64,000 bases of DNA from Humibacillus xanthopallidus (GTDB taxonomy: Bacteria > Actinomycetota > Actinomycetes > Actinomycetales > Dermatophilaceae): contig NZ_VFQF01000002.1 in the NCBI RefSeq assembly GCF_006717145.1, positions 310,001 through 374,000 of the forward strand, in the 5' to 3' direction. The notes under the pieces are model-generated. The model was not told where the DNA came from, ran no database searches, and saw only the letters and a program-made list of their open reading frames with translations. The translations under genes were made by a program, and so were the position numbers. This document shows positions 1 through 8,240 of this stretch, one piece after another. Positions within the stretch are counted from its first letter, which is position 1. Every line of letters begins with the position of its first letter.

Positions 1-828
1 GGTGTCGTGCTCGACTCCCTCACCTTCACCGGTGACGGCGTCGCTGACGTCACGCCTCCCACCGTCTCGGTGACGCTGAACCCGGCGACCCCGAACGGCG
101 CGAACGGCTGGTACACGAGCAACGTCACCGTGACGGTCAACGCGACCGACAACGGCACCGTCGCCTCGCGCCAGCGCTCCACCGACGGCGGCACCACGTG
201 GGTCAACGCGAACACGGCGCTGACGGTCTCGACCGAGGGCACGACCACCGTGCTCTACCGGGCCACCGACAACGGCGGCAACGTCTCGCAGGTCGGGTCG
301 GTGACGATCAAGCTCGACAAGACGGCACCCACCGTCTCGGTCACCGGTGCGGCCGAGGGAGCCTCGGTCGGCAACGCGGGCGACATCACCTGGACGGCGA
401 CCGACGCCACGAGCGGCATCGACTCCGTGACGGCCACCGTCGACGGCGCTGCCGTCGCGGGCGACAAGCCGCTCGCGCTGTGGAAGCTGCCGCTCGGCAG
501 CCACACGCTCGTCGTCAAGGCGACCGACAAGGCTGGTCTCGTCACGACGACGACGAGGACGTTCACCACGACGACCTCGATCCTGTCGCTGACGGCGCTG
601 ACGGAGCGACTGGCCCGCGAGGGTCTCGTCACCCCGGCCGGCGAGAAGGAGCTCGAGAAGCGACTCCAGCAGGCCGAGAAGCACATCGCGGGCGGACGCA
701 CCAGTGCGGCCATCTCGCAGCTCGAGGGCTTCATCGCAGCGACGAAGTCCACCTCCAACGTCCGTGACGCGGCGGCTGCGGCCGCCCTGGCTCGCGACGC
801 CAACGCGGTCATCGCCTCGCTGCGCTGA
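1..828 (+). CDS. C-terminal part of a large secreted Ig-like protein (5' end outside window)
   Basis: The frame is already open at base 1, so the gene starts upstream. The visible ~275 residues begin with what looks like the last strand of a carbohydrate-binding beta-sandwich (LDSLTFTG), then two Ig-like modules opening with TPPTVSV and TAPTVSV, then an alpha-helical tail of about 80 residues (LTERLAREGLV, GRTSAAISQLEGF). The same Ig module (GANGW..) and a similar tail occur in the 1701-residue ThuA protein at 9741, and a related tail ends the ThuA protein at 16216. It is therefore probably another exported sugar-active protein of this locus. The catalytic part cannot be seen. Confidence 0.75.
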   Translation, partial: GVVLDSLTFTGDGVADVTPPTVSVTLNPATPNGANGWYTSNVTVTVNATDNGTVASRQRSTDGGTTWVNANTALTVSTEGTTTVLYRATDNGGNVSQVGSVTIKLDKTAPTVSVTGAAEGASVGNAGDITWTATDATSGIDSVTATVDGAAVAGDKPLALWKLPLGSHTLVVKATDKAGLVTTTTRTFTTTTSILSLTALTERLAREGLVTPAGEKELEKRLQQAEKHIAGGRTSAAISQLEGFIAATKSTSNVRDAAAAAALARDANAVIASLR

Positions 829-839
829 CCGGAACGGTT

Positions 840-873
840 CCCGGCGGCGAGGGCCCATCTCCTCGCCGCCGGG
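840..873 (+). terminator. Hairpin after the truncated secreted protein gene
   Basis: A perfect 13-bp inverted repeat (840-852 and 861-873, CCCGGCGGCGAGG arm) with an 8-base loop lies 11 bases after the stop codon. There is no U tract, as is common in high-GC actinobacteria. Confidence 0.7.
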
Positions 874-879
874 GCACCG

Positions 880-954
880 GCCCCACCCCAGCACCACCCC
901 GCACGCGCACCACAGCACCACGCACCATCCGCACGCAGCACCACCCGCACCCCG
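880..954 (+). promoter_or_regulatory. CAC-rich leader before the inositol phosphate synthase gene
   Basis: About 75 bases made largely of GCACCAC/GCACGCA units precede the Shine-Dalgarno GAGGAG at 961-966. The stretch is poor in U and nearly free of G-runs, so the RNA should be unstructured. A more regular CAC-rich repeat leads into the ThuA gene at 16216. Function unknown. Confidence 0.4.
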
Positions 955-975
955 ACTCGATGAGGAGAACGAGAC

Positions 976-2121
976 ATGAGCGACGCACGAACAGGTCTCT
1001 GGCTGGTCGGAGCCCGCGGCTCCGTGGCCACCACCGTGGCGACCGGACTCGCCCTCATCACCGCCCGCGGCCACGGCACCGACGGCCTCGTCACCGAGCA
1101 GCCCGACCTCGCAGCAGCCGGGCTCGTCGCGCTCGACCACCTCGTCGTCGGCGGCCACGACGTCGTCGACGTGCCGCTCGTCAAGCGTGCGGCTCAGCTC
1201 GCCGACGCAGGCGTCATCCCGCACACCGCCCTCCACCTCGTCCACGACGAGCTCGAGCGCACCGACCACCGGGTCCGCGGCGGCTACCGGGCCGGCCACG
1301 AGGACCAGGCCGCTGCCGTCGAGCGGCTCGCCGCCGACATCCGAGCCTTCCGTGACGACGAGGGGCTCGCCCGCGTCGTCGTCATCAATGTCTCCTCGAC
1401 CGAGGCCGTCGTCGAGCAGCAGCCCGGTCACGAGAGCCTCGACGCGCTCGAGCGCGCCTGGGCGGCAGGGGACTCGCCGCTCCCGCCGAGTGCCGTGTAT
1501 GCCGCTGCGGCCTTCAGTGCAGGCGCTGCCTTCATCGACTTCACCCCCTCGACGGGGGCGCGGCTGCCGGCGCTCGAGCAGCTCGCCGAGCGGCACGGTG
1601 TGCCGTGGGGAGGCAGTGACGGCAAGACCGGCGAGACGCTCGTCAAGTCGGTGCTCGCCCCGATGTTCGCCGCCCGCTCGCTCCGCGTCCGCTCGTGGGC
1701 CGGAACGAACCTCCTCGGTGGCGGCGACGGCGCCACCCTCGCCGACCCCCAGGCGATGGAGAGCAAGGCCCGCAGCAAGGCCCGCGGCCTCGAGGCCATG
1801 CTCGGCCACCCGGTCGACGGGCCCGTGCACATCGACAACATCGCCGACCTCGGCGACTGGAAGACGGCGTGGGACCACCTGACCTTCTCGGGCTTCCTCG
1901 GCACGCGCATGTCGATGCAGTTCACTTGGCAGGGCTGTGACTCCAGCCTCGCGGCACCGCTCGTCATCGACCTCGCGCGGCTCGCCGACCTCGCGCTGCG
2001 CCGCGACGAGGTGGGCCCGTTGCCCGCTCTCGGCTTCTTCTTCAAGGACCCGGTCGGCTCCGACGAGCACCGTCTCTTCGAGCAGCTCCGCGTGCTGACG
2101 GAGTGGGCGACCGCGCCGTGA
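976..2121 (+). CDS. Inositol-3-phosphate synthase family cyclase
   Basis: 381 residues. Family members use NAD to convert glucose 6-phosphate to 1L-myo-inositol 1(3)-phosphate in the cytoplasm. Seen here are the N-terminal Rossmann loop (GARGSVATT, residues 12-20), the family motifs GGSDGKTGETL and NLLGGGDGATL, and a C-terminal GFFFKDP segment. Start: ATG with GAGGAG about 10 bases upstream. It is first in a seven-gene operon and its stop overlaps the next start (GTGA). In described Ebo clusters a DHQS/EEVS-like cyclase (EboD) supplies the cyclitol; no EboD is visible here, so this enzyme may fill that role (inference). Whether it makes bulk inositol or a dedicated precursor cannot be read from sequence. 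Confidence 0.9.
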   Translation: MSDARTGLWLVGARGSVATTVATGLALITARGHGTDGLVTEQPDLAAAGLVALDHLVVGGHDVVDVPLVKRAAQLADAGVIPHTALHLVHDELERTDHRVRGGYRAGHEDQAAAVERLAADIRAFRDDEGLARVVVINVSSTEAVVEQQPGHESLDALERAWAAGDSPLPPSAVYAAAAFSAGAAFIDFTPSTGARLPALEQLAERHGVPWGGSDGKTGETLVKSVLAPMFAARSLRVRSWAGTNLLGGGDGATLADPQAMESKARSKARGLEAMLGHPVDGPVHIDNIADLGDWKTAWDHLTFSGFLGTRMSMQFTWQGCDSSLAAPLVIDLARLADLALRRDEVGPLPALGFFFKDPVGSDEHRLFEQLRVLTEWATAP

Positions 2122-3029
2122 CCCGACTGCGCGACCTCGCCGAGCTGGTGCGGGCGCCGGCCGCGCTGAGCGTGCCCGGTGACTCCCTCGCCGGTGCGTC
2201 GAGCTCCGGCTGGCCGCTGGGCACTGGACTGTCGGGTGGCGTCCGCTCAGCAGCGCTGCCTCTGGCCTCGACCTGCCTCTACTGGGCGGGGATGGCGCTC
2301 AACGACTGGGCCGACCGTGAGGTCGACGCGGTCGAGCGTCCCGAGAGGCCCATCCCGTCCGGGCGTGTCTCTGCGACAACGGCGCTCGCGGTGGCCGGCG
2401 GCCTCACCGCAGCGGGCCTCGGCATCGCCGGGCTTGCAGGTGGGCGTCGGACCCTGGCCGTGGCCACTGTGCTCGCCGCCGCCGTGTGGGCCTACGACCT
2501 CGGGCCCAAGGAAGGGCCGCTCAGCGTCGCCACGATGGCCTCGACGCGAGGTCTCGACGTGCTGCTCGGTGCGAGTGCCGGCGGCTGGCCGGCGCTCCAG
2601 CGTGCCGCGGCACCAGCCGCGCTCGTCGCGCTGCACACTGCCGGGGTCACTGCCCTCAGCAGGGGAGAGGTGCGCGGCGGCTCCGTGGCGGTCGCCCAGG
2701 GCTGCGTCGCGACGACGAGTGCCGTCGCCGTCGGCTCGGCGGTGCGGGCACTGACCGCACCCGTCTCTGGCAGAACGGGTTTCGCCTCGCGCGCCGTCGC
2801 GCTCGCCCTGACGGGGTGGTATGCCGTTGGCGTCCTGCGCGCCCAGGTGGCCGCCGTGCGCACTCCCGATGCAGCCACGGCACGACGGGCGACCGGCATC
2901 GGCATCCGCGGTCTCGTGCCACTCCAGTCGGCTGCCATCGCTGCTGCGGGCAACCCCGGCCTGGCGCTCGGTGTCGCCGCGTCGGCCCCGGTCGGCGCCT
3001 TCGCGATGAAGCGGGTGTCGGCCACATGA
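2118..3029 (+). CDS. UbiA-type prenyltransferase (EboC-like / SCO3242 family)
   Basis: 303 residues, an integral membrane protein with many hydrophobic helices. The UbiA metal-diphosphate signature is present as NDWADREVDAVERP; family members transfer a prenyl chain to an aromatic, sugar-phosphate or glycerol acceptor at the membrane. The GTG start overlaps the upstream stop by four bases, so the two are translationally coupled. EboC of the Ebo cluster is a UbiA-family protein. Because the neighbours make and handle cyclitols, a prenylated cyclitol phosphate, in analogy to decaprenyl-phosphoribose synthase, is a reasonable but untested product. Confidence 0.85.
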   Translation: MTRLRDLAELVRAPAALSVPGDSLAGASSSGWPLGTGLSGGVRSAALPLASTCLYWAGMALNDWADREVDAVERPERPIPSGRVSATTALAVAGGLTAAGLGIAGLAGGRRTLAVATVLAAAVWAYDLGPKEGPLSVATMASTRGLDVLLGASAGGWPALQRAAAPAALVALHTAGVTALSRGEVRGGSVAVAQGCVATTSAVAVGSAVRALTAPVSGRTGFASRAVALALTGWYAVGVLRAQVAAVRTPDAATARRATGIGIRGLVPLQSAAIAAAGNPGLALGVAASAPVGAFAMKRVSAT

Positions 3030-3907
3030 GCCTGCGCTTCGGCTACGGCCTCAACGGCTTCACCGACCACCGCCTGGCCGATGCCCTCGCGGTCCTCGCC
3101 GACCTGGGCTACGACGGGGTGGCCCTGACCCTCGACCATGCCCACCTCGACCCCTTCGCCCCGGACCTCGCCGGCCGCACTGCGGCTGTCGGCGCCCTTC
3201 TCGCCCGTCACGACCTCGGTGTCATGGTCGAGACGGGCGCCCGCTACGTGCTCGACCCGCGGCGCAAGCACGAGCCGACGCTCGTGTCGCACGAGGGTCG
3301 CGAGCGACGGATCGAGCTCTTGCACAGAGCGATTCAGGTCGCTGCCGATCTCGGCTCGCCCGCCGTCTCCTTCTGGAGCGGCATCGCGCCGCGCGACGCG
3401 AGTCGCGACGTGTGCTGGGCTCGCGTCGAGGAGGGCGTCGAGTCGCTGCTCCCCGTGGCCGAGGCGCACGGCGTCGACCTCGCCCTCGAGCCCGAGCCCG
3501 GCATGTTCGTCGAGCGCATCGGCGACGTCATCGAGCTGCGACGCCGGCTCGGGTCGCCCGACCGGTTGCGCCTCACGATCGACGTCGGCCACCTGCGGTG
3601 CACCGAGGACGCCGACCCCGCCGCCTGCGTGCTCGGCGCTGCCGACCTCGTCGCCAACGTGCAGATCGACGACATGCGCCGAGGGGTCCACGAGCATCTG
3701 CCGTTCGGTGAGGGCGAGGTCGACTTCCCGCCTGTCCTCGCCGCGCTGTCGGCGATCGACTTCACGGGGCTCGTCGCCGTCGAGCTGCCGCGTCACACGC
3801 ACGCCGCCCCCACCCTCGCGGCCGCGAGCCTCGACTTCCTGCGCGACGCCGAGCGGCTCGCGCAGGTGGACCGTCCGGACCGACGACCGCAGGAGGTGGC
3901 CCGATGA
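3026..3907 (+). CDS. Sugar phosphate isomerase/epimerase, TIM barrel
   Basis: 293 residues of the xylose-isomerase-like TIM barrel family (AP endonuclease 2 fold). The likely metal ligands sit at the expected strand ends: LEPEPG (Glu), TIDVGH (Asp/His), VQIDD (Gln/Asp) and VELPRH (Glu). These enzymes isomerise or epimerise keto/aldo sugars and cyclitol intermediates (IolE- and IolI-like). The ATG overlaps the prenyltransferase stop (ATGA), and its own stop overlaps eboA in the same way. In this operon it probably acts on the cyclitol or its oxidised form; the substrate is unknown. Confidence 0.85.
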   Translation: MSLRFGYGLNGFTDHRLADALAVLADLGYDGVALTLDHAHLDPFAPDLAGRTAAVGALLARHDLGVMVETGARYVLDPRRKHEPTLVSHEGRERRIELLHRAIQVAADLGSPAVSFWSGIAPRDASRDVCWARVEEGVESLLPVAEAHGVDLALEPEPGMFVERIGDVIELRRRLGSPDRLRLTIDVGHLRCTEDADPAACVLGAADLVANVQIDDMRRGVHEHLPFGEGEVDFPPVLAALSAIDFTGLVAVELPRHTHAAPTLAAASLDFLRDAERLAQVDRPDRRPQEVAR

Positions 3908-4518
3908 GCCCCAGCACGACCCCCGCGACGAACCCCATGACAACCCGGGACGCGATCGCGCAGGTCGCGAGCGACCCTGCCACGATCGAGCGGCACTTCC
4001 CTGCCGCGGCACGCATCGCGACCCGAGAGGGGCGTGACGGGGACGCGGCGCGCAGGGAGCTGCTGCTCGCGATCCCCGGCCCGGCGGCATACGTCGTCGA
4101 CCTGGTGCGCCGGGTCTACGAGCACGGCGACCCCGCCGAGCGGCGGGCGGTGCTGCTCGCGCTCCCCGCGCTCGACGCCCCCGAGCGGAGCAACGCCGTC
4201 GGCGACGCCGCCCTGCCCATCGTGCGAGATGCGTTGCGCACCAACGACACCCGTCTCGTCGCGGCTGCTCTCGGGCCGTATGCCGCCACCTACCTCGACG
4301 ACGATGCCTGGCGTCAGGCGTTGCTCAAGGTGATCTTCATGGGCATCCCCGTCGAGCAGGTCGCCGGCCTGGCCGAGCGATCCGACGCCGAGCTCGCCCG
4401 CATGGTGCGCGACTTCGCTGCCGAGCGCGAGGCCGCCGGACGCATCGTGCCCCCGGACGCCCTCACCGTCCTCGCCCTCGTCGACACCCCCGACCCCAGC
4501 CCGTCCCGGGCAGACTGA
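3904..4518 (+). CDS. eboA: EboA domain protein
   Basis: 204 residues. After a Ser/Thr/Pro-rich N-terminus there is a helical repeat-like body (AARRELLLAIPGPAAYVVDLVRRVYEHG, written here only as its two ends AARRELL and VVDLVRRVYEHG). The most family-like piece is KVIFMGIPVEQVAGL followed by RMVRDFAAERE. No catalytic motif is apparent. EboA proteins occur in Ebo clusters, which are linked to moving or exporting metabolites such as the scytonemin precursor in cyanobacteria; the molecular role of EboA is not known. It is coupled to the isomerase gene (ATGA) and 11 bases ahead of the TatD-like gene. Confidence 0.8.
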   Translation: MSPSTTPATNPMTTRDAIAQVASDPATIERHFPAAARIATREGRDGDAARRELLLAIPGPAAYVVDLVRRVYEHGDPAERRAVLLALPALDAPERSNAVGDAALPIVRDALRTNDTRLVAAALGPYAATYLDDDAWRQALLKVIFMGIPVEQVAGLAERSDAELARMVRDFAAEREAAGRIVPPDALTVLALVDTPDPSPSRAD

Positions 4519-4529
4519 AGGAGCCTCAC

Positions 4530-5420
4530 GTGCGCATCTTCGACCCGCACATCCACATGACTTCCCGCACGACCGACGACTACGTGCGCATGCACGCGGC
4601 CGGGGTGCGGGCCGTCGTCGAGCCGTCCTTCTGGCTCGGCCAGCCGCGCACCAGCGTCGGCTCGTTCACCGACTACTTCGACTCGATCCTCGGGTGGGAG
4701 CCGTTCCGCGCCTCGCAGTACGGCATCGCCCATTTCGCGACGATCGGGCTCAACCCCAAGGAGGCCAACGACGCCCGCTGTCGCGAGGTGCTCGACGTGC
4801 TGCCGCGCTACCTCGTCAAGGATCGCGTCGTCGCGGTCGGCGAGCTTGGCTACGACTCGATGACCCCGGAGGAGGACGACGTCTTCGCCGCGCAGCTCGC
4901 CCTCGCGGCCGAGCACGAGCTGCCGGCGCTCGTGCACACCCCGCACCGTGACAAGCTGACCGGCACGCGGCGCACGCTCGACGTCGTGCGCGAGTCGGCC
5001 GTGGCCCCGGGCGCCATCATCGTCGACCACCTCAACGAGATGACGGTCGGCGTCGTCGCCGAGTCCGGCTGCTGGATGGGATTCTCGGTCTACCCGGACA
5101 CGAAGATGGACGAGCACCGCATGGTCGAGATCCTGCGCCGCTACGGGCTCGACCGGATGATCGTCAACTCCGCCGCCGACTGGGGCAACAGCGACCCGCT
5201 CAAGACGGTGCGGGTTGCCGAGGCGATGCTCGCGGCGGGCTACACCGACGACGACGTCGACCGGGTGCTGTGGCGCAACCCCGTCGAGTTCTACTCGCAG
5301 AGTGGGCGACTCGAGCTGCCGGACACGCTGGCGGACGGCGCGCAGCCCCGCGACGAGGAGCTCGTCGGTGCCGGCGCGACGTTCGAAGGCAACTCCGTGC
5401 TGCGCGGCGCGAGGGACTGA
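4530..5420 (+). CDS. eboB: TatD-family metal-dependent hydrolase (EboB-like)
   Basis: 296 residues. The N-terminal metal motif FDPHIHM is the amidohydrolase H-x-H, followed by AVGELGYDSMT (Glu), ALVHTPHRD (His), IIVDHLNE (His) and SAADWGNSDP (Asp): the ligand series of a TatD-type TIM barrel. The GTG start is chosen because AAGGAG sits seven bases upstream. Canonical TatD proteins are 3' exonucleases, but the Ebo-cluster branch (EboB) is kept with metabolite genes, so the substrate is more likely a small molecule (inference). Confidence 0.85.
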   Translation: MRIFDPHIHMTSRTTDDYVRMHAAGVRAVVEPSFWLGQPRTSVGSFTDYFDSILGWEPFRASQYGIAHFATIGLNPKEANDARCREVLDVLPRYLVKDRVVAVGELGYDSMTPEEDDVFAAQLALAAEHELPALVHTPHRDKLTGTRRTLDVVRESAVAPGAIIVDHLNEMTVGVVAESGCWMGFSVYPDTKMDEHRMVEILRRYGLDRMIVNSAADWGNSDPLKTVRVAEAMLAAGYTDDDVDRVLWRNPVEFYSQSGRLELPDTLADGAQPRDEELVGAGATFEGNSVLRGARD

Positions 5421-5422
5421 CC

Positions 5423-6649
5423 GTGCGCCTGCGCCACTCCGACGGGCAGACGGTCCACGTCGCCTACTGCACCAACGTCCACCCCGGCGAGGACGTCGAC
5501 ACGATCATCGGCCAGCTCGACCGCTTCGCGCTGCCGGTGCGCCGGCACCTCGGCGCCGACGTGCTCGGTCTCGGTCTGTGGCTGAGTGCACCCGTCGCCC
5601 GGACCCTCGCTGAGGACCCCACTGCCACCGAACGGCTGCGCGGTGAGCTCGACTCACGTGCCCTCGAGGTGGTCACCCTCAACGGCTTCCCCTACCGCGG
5701 CTTCCAGGACGAGGTCGTCAAGCACCGCGTCTACCACCCGGACTGGACCGAGCGGGCGCGGCTCGACTACACCGTCGACCTCACCGAGGTGCTCGCTCGC
5801 CTCCTGCCTGACGACGCCGCACGCGGCAGCATCTCGACGCTGCCGCTCGGGTGGCGCCACCCGTGGTTCGGGGACCGCCAGGCGCTTGCCGCCGAGCAGT
5901 TCGACCGGCTCGCCGACCACCTCCACGCCCTGCGAGCGCGCACCGGCCGCGAGATTCGGGTCGGCGTCGAGCCGGAGCCCGGCTGCGTCATCGAGACGAC
6001 GAGCGACCTCGTGGAGCGCATGGACGGCTGGGACACCGACGTGCTCGGGGTCTGCCTCGACCTCTGCCACCTCGCCGTCGGCTTCGAGGACGCCGCCGTC
6101 GCCGTGCCCCGGCTCGCGGCCGCGGGACGCCGCGTCGTCAAGGCCCAGGTGTCGGCGGGCCTGCACCTCGAGCACCCGGCCGACGCCGACGCCCGCCTCG
6201 CGCTCGCCGCCTTCGACGAGGACCGGTTCCTCCACCAGGTGCGGGCCCCCGGCGACACGGCAGGACGGGGGGAGCGAGGGGAGCGCGGCGAACCCGGCCC
6301 CCTGCGAGCCCGCGACGACCTCGGCGACGCCCTCGGCGGCATACGGCCACTCGACCCGGCGCCGGGCGGGGTCGAGCGGCCGTGGCGCGTGCACTTCCAC
6401 GTGCCGCTGGGGCACGCGCCCGAGCCGCCCCTCGCGTCGACCACGGACGACCTGCGTGCCTCGCTGGGCGTGCTCGTCGGTGGCGAGACGGCCCTGACCG
6501 ACCACCTCGAGGTCGAGACCTACACGTGGTCGGTCGTGCCCGAGGCGCACCGGCCCACCGACGACGCCGCCCTCGCCCGGAGCATCGCGGGCGAGCTGGC
6601 CTGGCTGCGCGACACGCTCATCGACCTCGGACTCAAGGAGCCCGCATGA
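5423..6649 (+). CDS. eboE: Metabolite traffic protein EboE
   Basis: 408 residues. It opens with VHVAYCTNVHPGED, typical of EboE, and continues as a TIM-barrel isomerase-like domain with VGVEPEPGCVIE, GVCLDLCHLAVGFED and VVKAQVSAGLHL. The second half contains WRVHFHVPLGH and VETYTWSVVP, also family hallmarks. A glycine/arginine-rich insertion (GRGERGERGEPG, near residue 285) is probably a flexible loop. GTG start two bases after the eboB stop; stop overlaps the next ATG. Cytoplasmic, no signal peptide. Its reaction is unknown. Confidence 0.85.
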   Translation: MRLRHSDGQTVHVAYCTNVHPGEDVDTIIGQLDRFALPVRRHLGADVLGLGLWLSAPVARTLAEDPTATERLRGELDSRALEVVTLNGFPYRGFQDEVVKHRVYHPDWTERARLDYTVDLTEVLARLLPDDAARGSISTLPLGWRHPWFGDRQALAAEQFDRLADHLHALRARTGREIRVGVEPEPGCVIETTSDLVERMDGWDTDVLGVCLDLCHLAVGFEDAAVAVPRLAAAGRRVVKAQVSAGLHLEHPADADARLALAAFDEDRFLHQVRAPGDTAGRGERGERGEPGPLRARDDLGDALGGIRPLDPAPGGVERPWRVHFHVPLGHAPEPPLASTTDDLRASLGVLVGGETALTDHLEVETYTWSVVPEAHRPTDDAALARSIAGELAWLRDTLIDLGLKEPA

Positions 6650-8061
6650 CGACCGACGCCCACTCCACCCAGCAGCCGGCCAAGGTGCTGCTCCTCGACG
6701 TCGTGGGGCTCACCCCGCGGGCGCTGCAGGACATGCCACGACTGCGCCGGCTCGCGTCGGCAGGCTGGCAGGCGCCGCTCGAGACCGTGCTGCCCGCCGT
6801 CACCTGCTCCGTGCAGTCGACGATGTTGACCGGGCGACCCGTCGCCGAGCACGGCGCCGTGGGCAACGGGTGGTACTTCCGCGACCTCGGCGAGGTCTTC
6901 CTCTGGCGCCAGCACAACGCGCTCGTCGAGGGCGAGAAGGTCTGGCACGCGCTGCGCCGCGCGCACCCCGGTGCCCGCGTCGCCAACGTCTGCTGGTGGT
7001 ACGCGATGGGCATGGACGTCGACTCGATCGTCACCCCGCGGCCGATCTACCACGCCGACGGCCGCAAGTCGCCGGACTGCTACACGCGGCCGGCTTCCTT
7101 GCACGACAGGCTGATCGAGCGCCTCGGCGCGTTCCCGCTCTTCCAGTACTGGGGCCCGACGGCCTCGATCGCATCGTCGCGCTGGATCATCGAGGCGACC
7201 CGCATCCTCCTGCCCGAGCACGACCTCACGCTCTCCTACGTGCCCCACCTCGACTACGACCTGCAGCGCTTCGGCCCGGAGTCGCAGCAGGCCCGGGCGG
7301 CCGCCGCGGAGCTCGACGTCGCGCTGACACCGCTCCTCGATGACGCCGAGCGCCTCGGCGTCAGCGTCGTCGTCGTGAGCGAGTACGGCATCACCGCCGT
7401 CGACGAGCCCGTCGACGTCAACCGCGTTCTGCGCCGCGCCGGCCTGCTCGAGGTGCACACGCAGGCGGGGATGGAGTACCTCGACCCGTGGGCCTCGCAG
7501 GCCTTCGCCGTCGCGGACCACCAGGTCGCCCACGTCTACGTCCGCGACGCGGAGCGGCTCGGCGAGGTGCGCGCCCTGCTGGAGGCCGCCCCGGGCGTCG
7601 ACCAGGTGCTCGACCGGGCCGGCCAGGCGGCATACGGCCTCGACCACGAGCGCAGCGGTGACCTCGTGCTCGTGGCGACGCCCCGCGCGTGGTTCACCTA
7701 CTACTACTGGCTCGACGACGACCGCGCGCCCGACTTCGCCCGCGGTGTCGAGATCCACCGCAAGCCCGGCTACGACCCCGCCGAGCTCTTCTTCGACCCC
7801 GCCGACCGCTCCGCCAAGGCGCGCGCGGGGCTCAGCCTCGTGCGCAAGAAGCTCGGGCTGCGGTATGCGATGAGTGTCGTCCCGCTCGACCCGCGGTGGG
7901 TGCGGGGCAGTCACGGGCGCCTGCCGCAGGACCCGACCGACGGGCCCGTCGTCATCACCTCCGACGCCGGCCTGCGCCGCGAGGCGGTGGCTGCGGCCGA
8001 CGTCCACGACCTCGTGCTCGAGGCGGCCGGGGCCGCCGTCACGACGAGCGGGACCGCGTGA
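6646..8061 (+). CDS. Alkaline-phosphatase-superfamily phosphodiesterase/pyrophosphatase (EboF-like)
   Basis: 471 residues. Nucleotide pyrophosphatase/phosphodiesterase fold: first metal Asp in LLLDVVGL, nucleophile Thr53 in LPAVTCSVQSTMLTG, then YVPHLDYDLQ. The usual second metal box S-D-H-G reads SEYGI here, so one site is altered. No signal peptide, so it should act inside the cell, unlike secreted alkaline phosphatases. It is the last gene of the operon, with ATGA coupling to eboE. A role in hydrolysing a phospho- or nucleotidyl-cyclitol is inferred from context. Confidence 0.8.
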   Translation: MTTDAHSTQQPAKVLLLDVVGLTPRALQDMPRLRRLASAGWQAPLETVLPAVTCSVQSTMLTGRPVAEHGAVGNGWYFRDLGEVFLWRQHNALVEGEKVWHALRRAHPGARVANVCWWYAMGMDVDSIVTPRPIYHADGRKSPDCYTRPASLHDRLIERLGAFPLFQYWGPTASIASSRWIIEATRILLPEHDLTLSYVPHLDYDLQRFGPESQQARAAAAELDVALTPLLDDAERLGVSVVVVSEYGITAVDEPVDVNRVLRRAGLLEVHTQAGMEYLDPWASQAFAVADHQVAHVYVRDAERLGEVRALLEAAPGVDQVLDRAGQAAYGLDHERSGDLVLVATPRAWFTYYYWLDDDRAPDFARGVEIHRKPGYDPAELFFDPADRSAKARAGLSLVRKKLGLRYAMSVVPLDPRWVRGSHGRLPQDPTDGPVVITSDAGLRREAVAAADVHDLVLEAAGAAVTTSGTA

Positions 8062-8160
8062 GCGGCTCTCGACCTGCTTCCCACGGAGGCTCCACGGGCG
8101 CCGGCGGCACCCGCGCATCCCATGACGTACAGGGAGAACACAGGAAAATGGCGGGAAACC

Positions 8161-8207
8161 TTGACGTTCGCGACACGTCCTCTTTAGTTTGTTGTCCCAA
8201 CGTACTA
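8161..8207 (+). promoter_or_regulatory. Promoter and palindromic operator of the ROK repressor gene
   Basis: A -35 TTGACG (8161-8166) and -10 TTTAGT (8183-8188) are 16 bases apart. An imperfect palindrome at 8185-8207, TAGTTTGTTG then TCC then CAACGTACTA, overlaps the -10. The half-sites share TAGTnnGTTG, similar in layout to operators of other actinobacterial ROK regulators. Autorepression is the natural reading. Confidence 0.65.
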
Positions 8208-8240
8208 GCGATGACGCTGGTCACTTCGGAGGTGGCGGCC

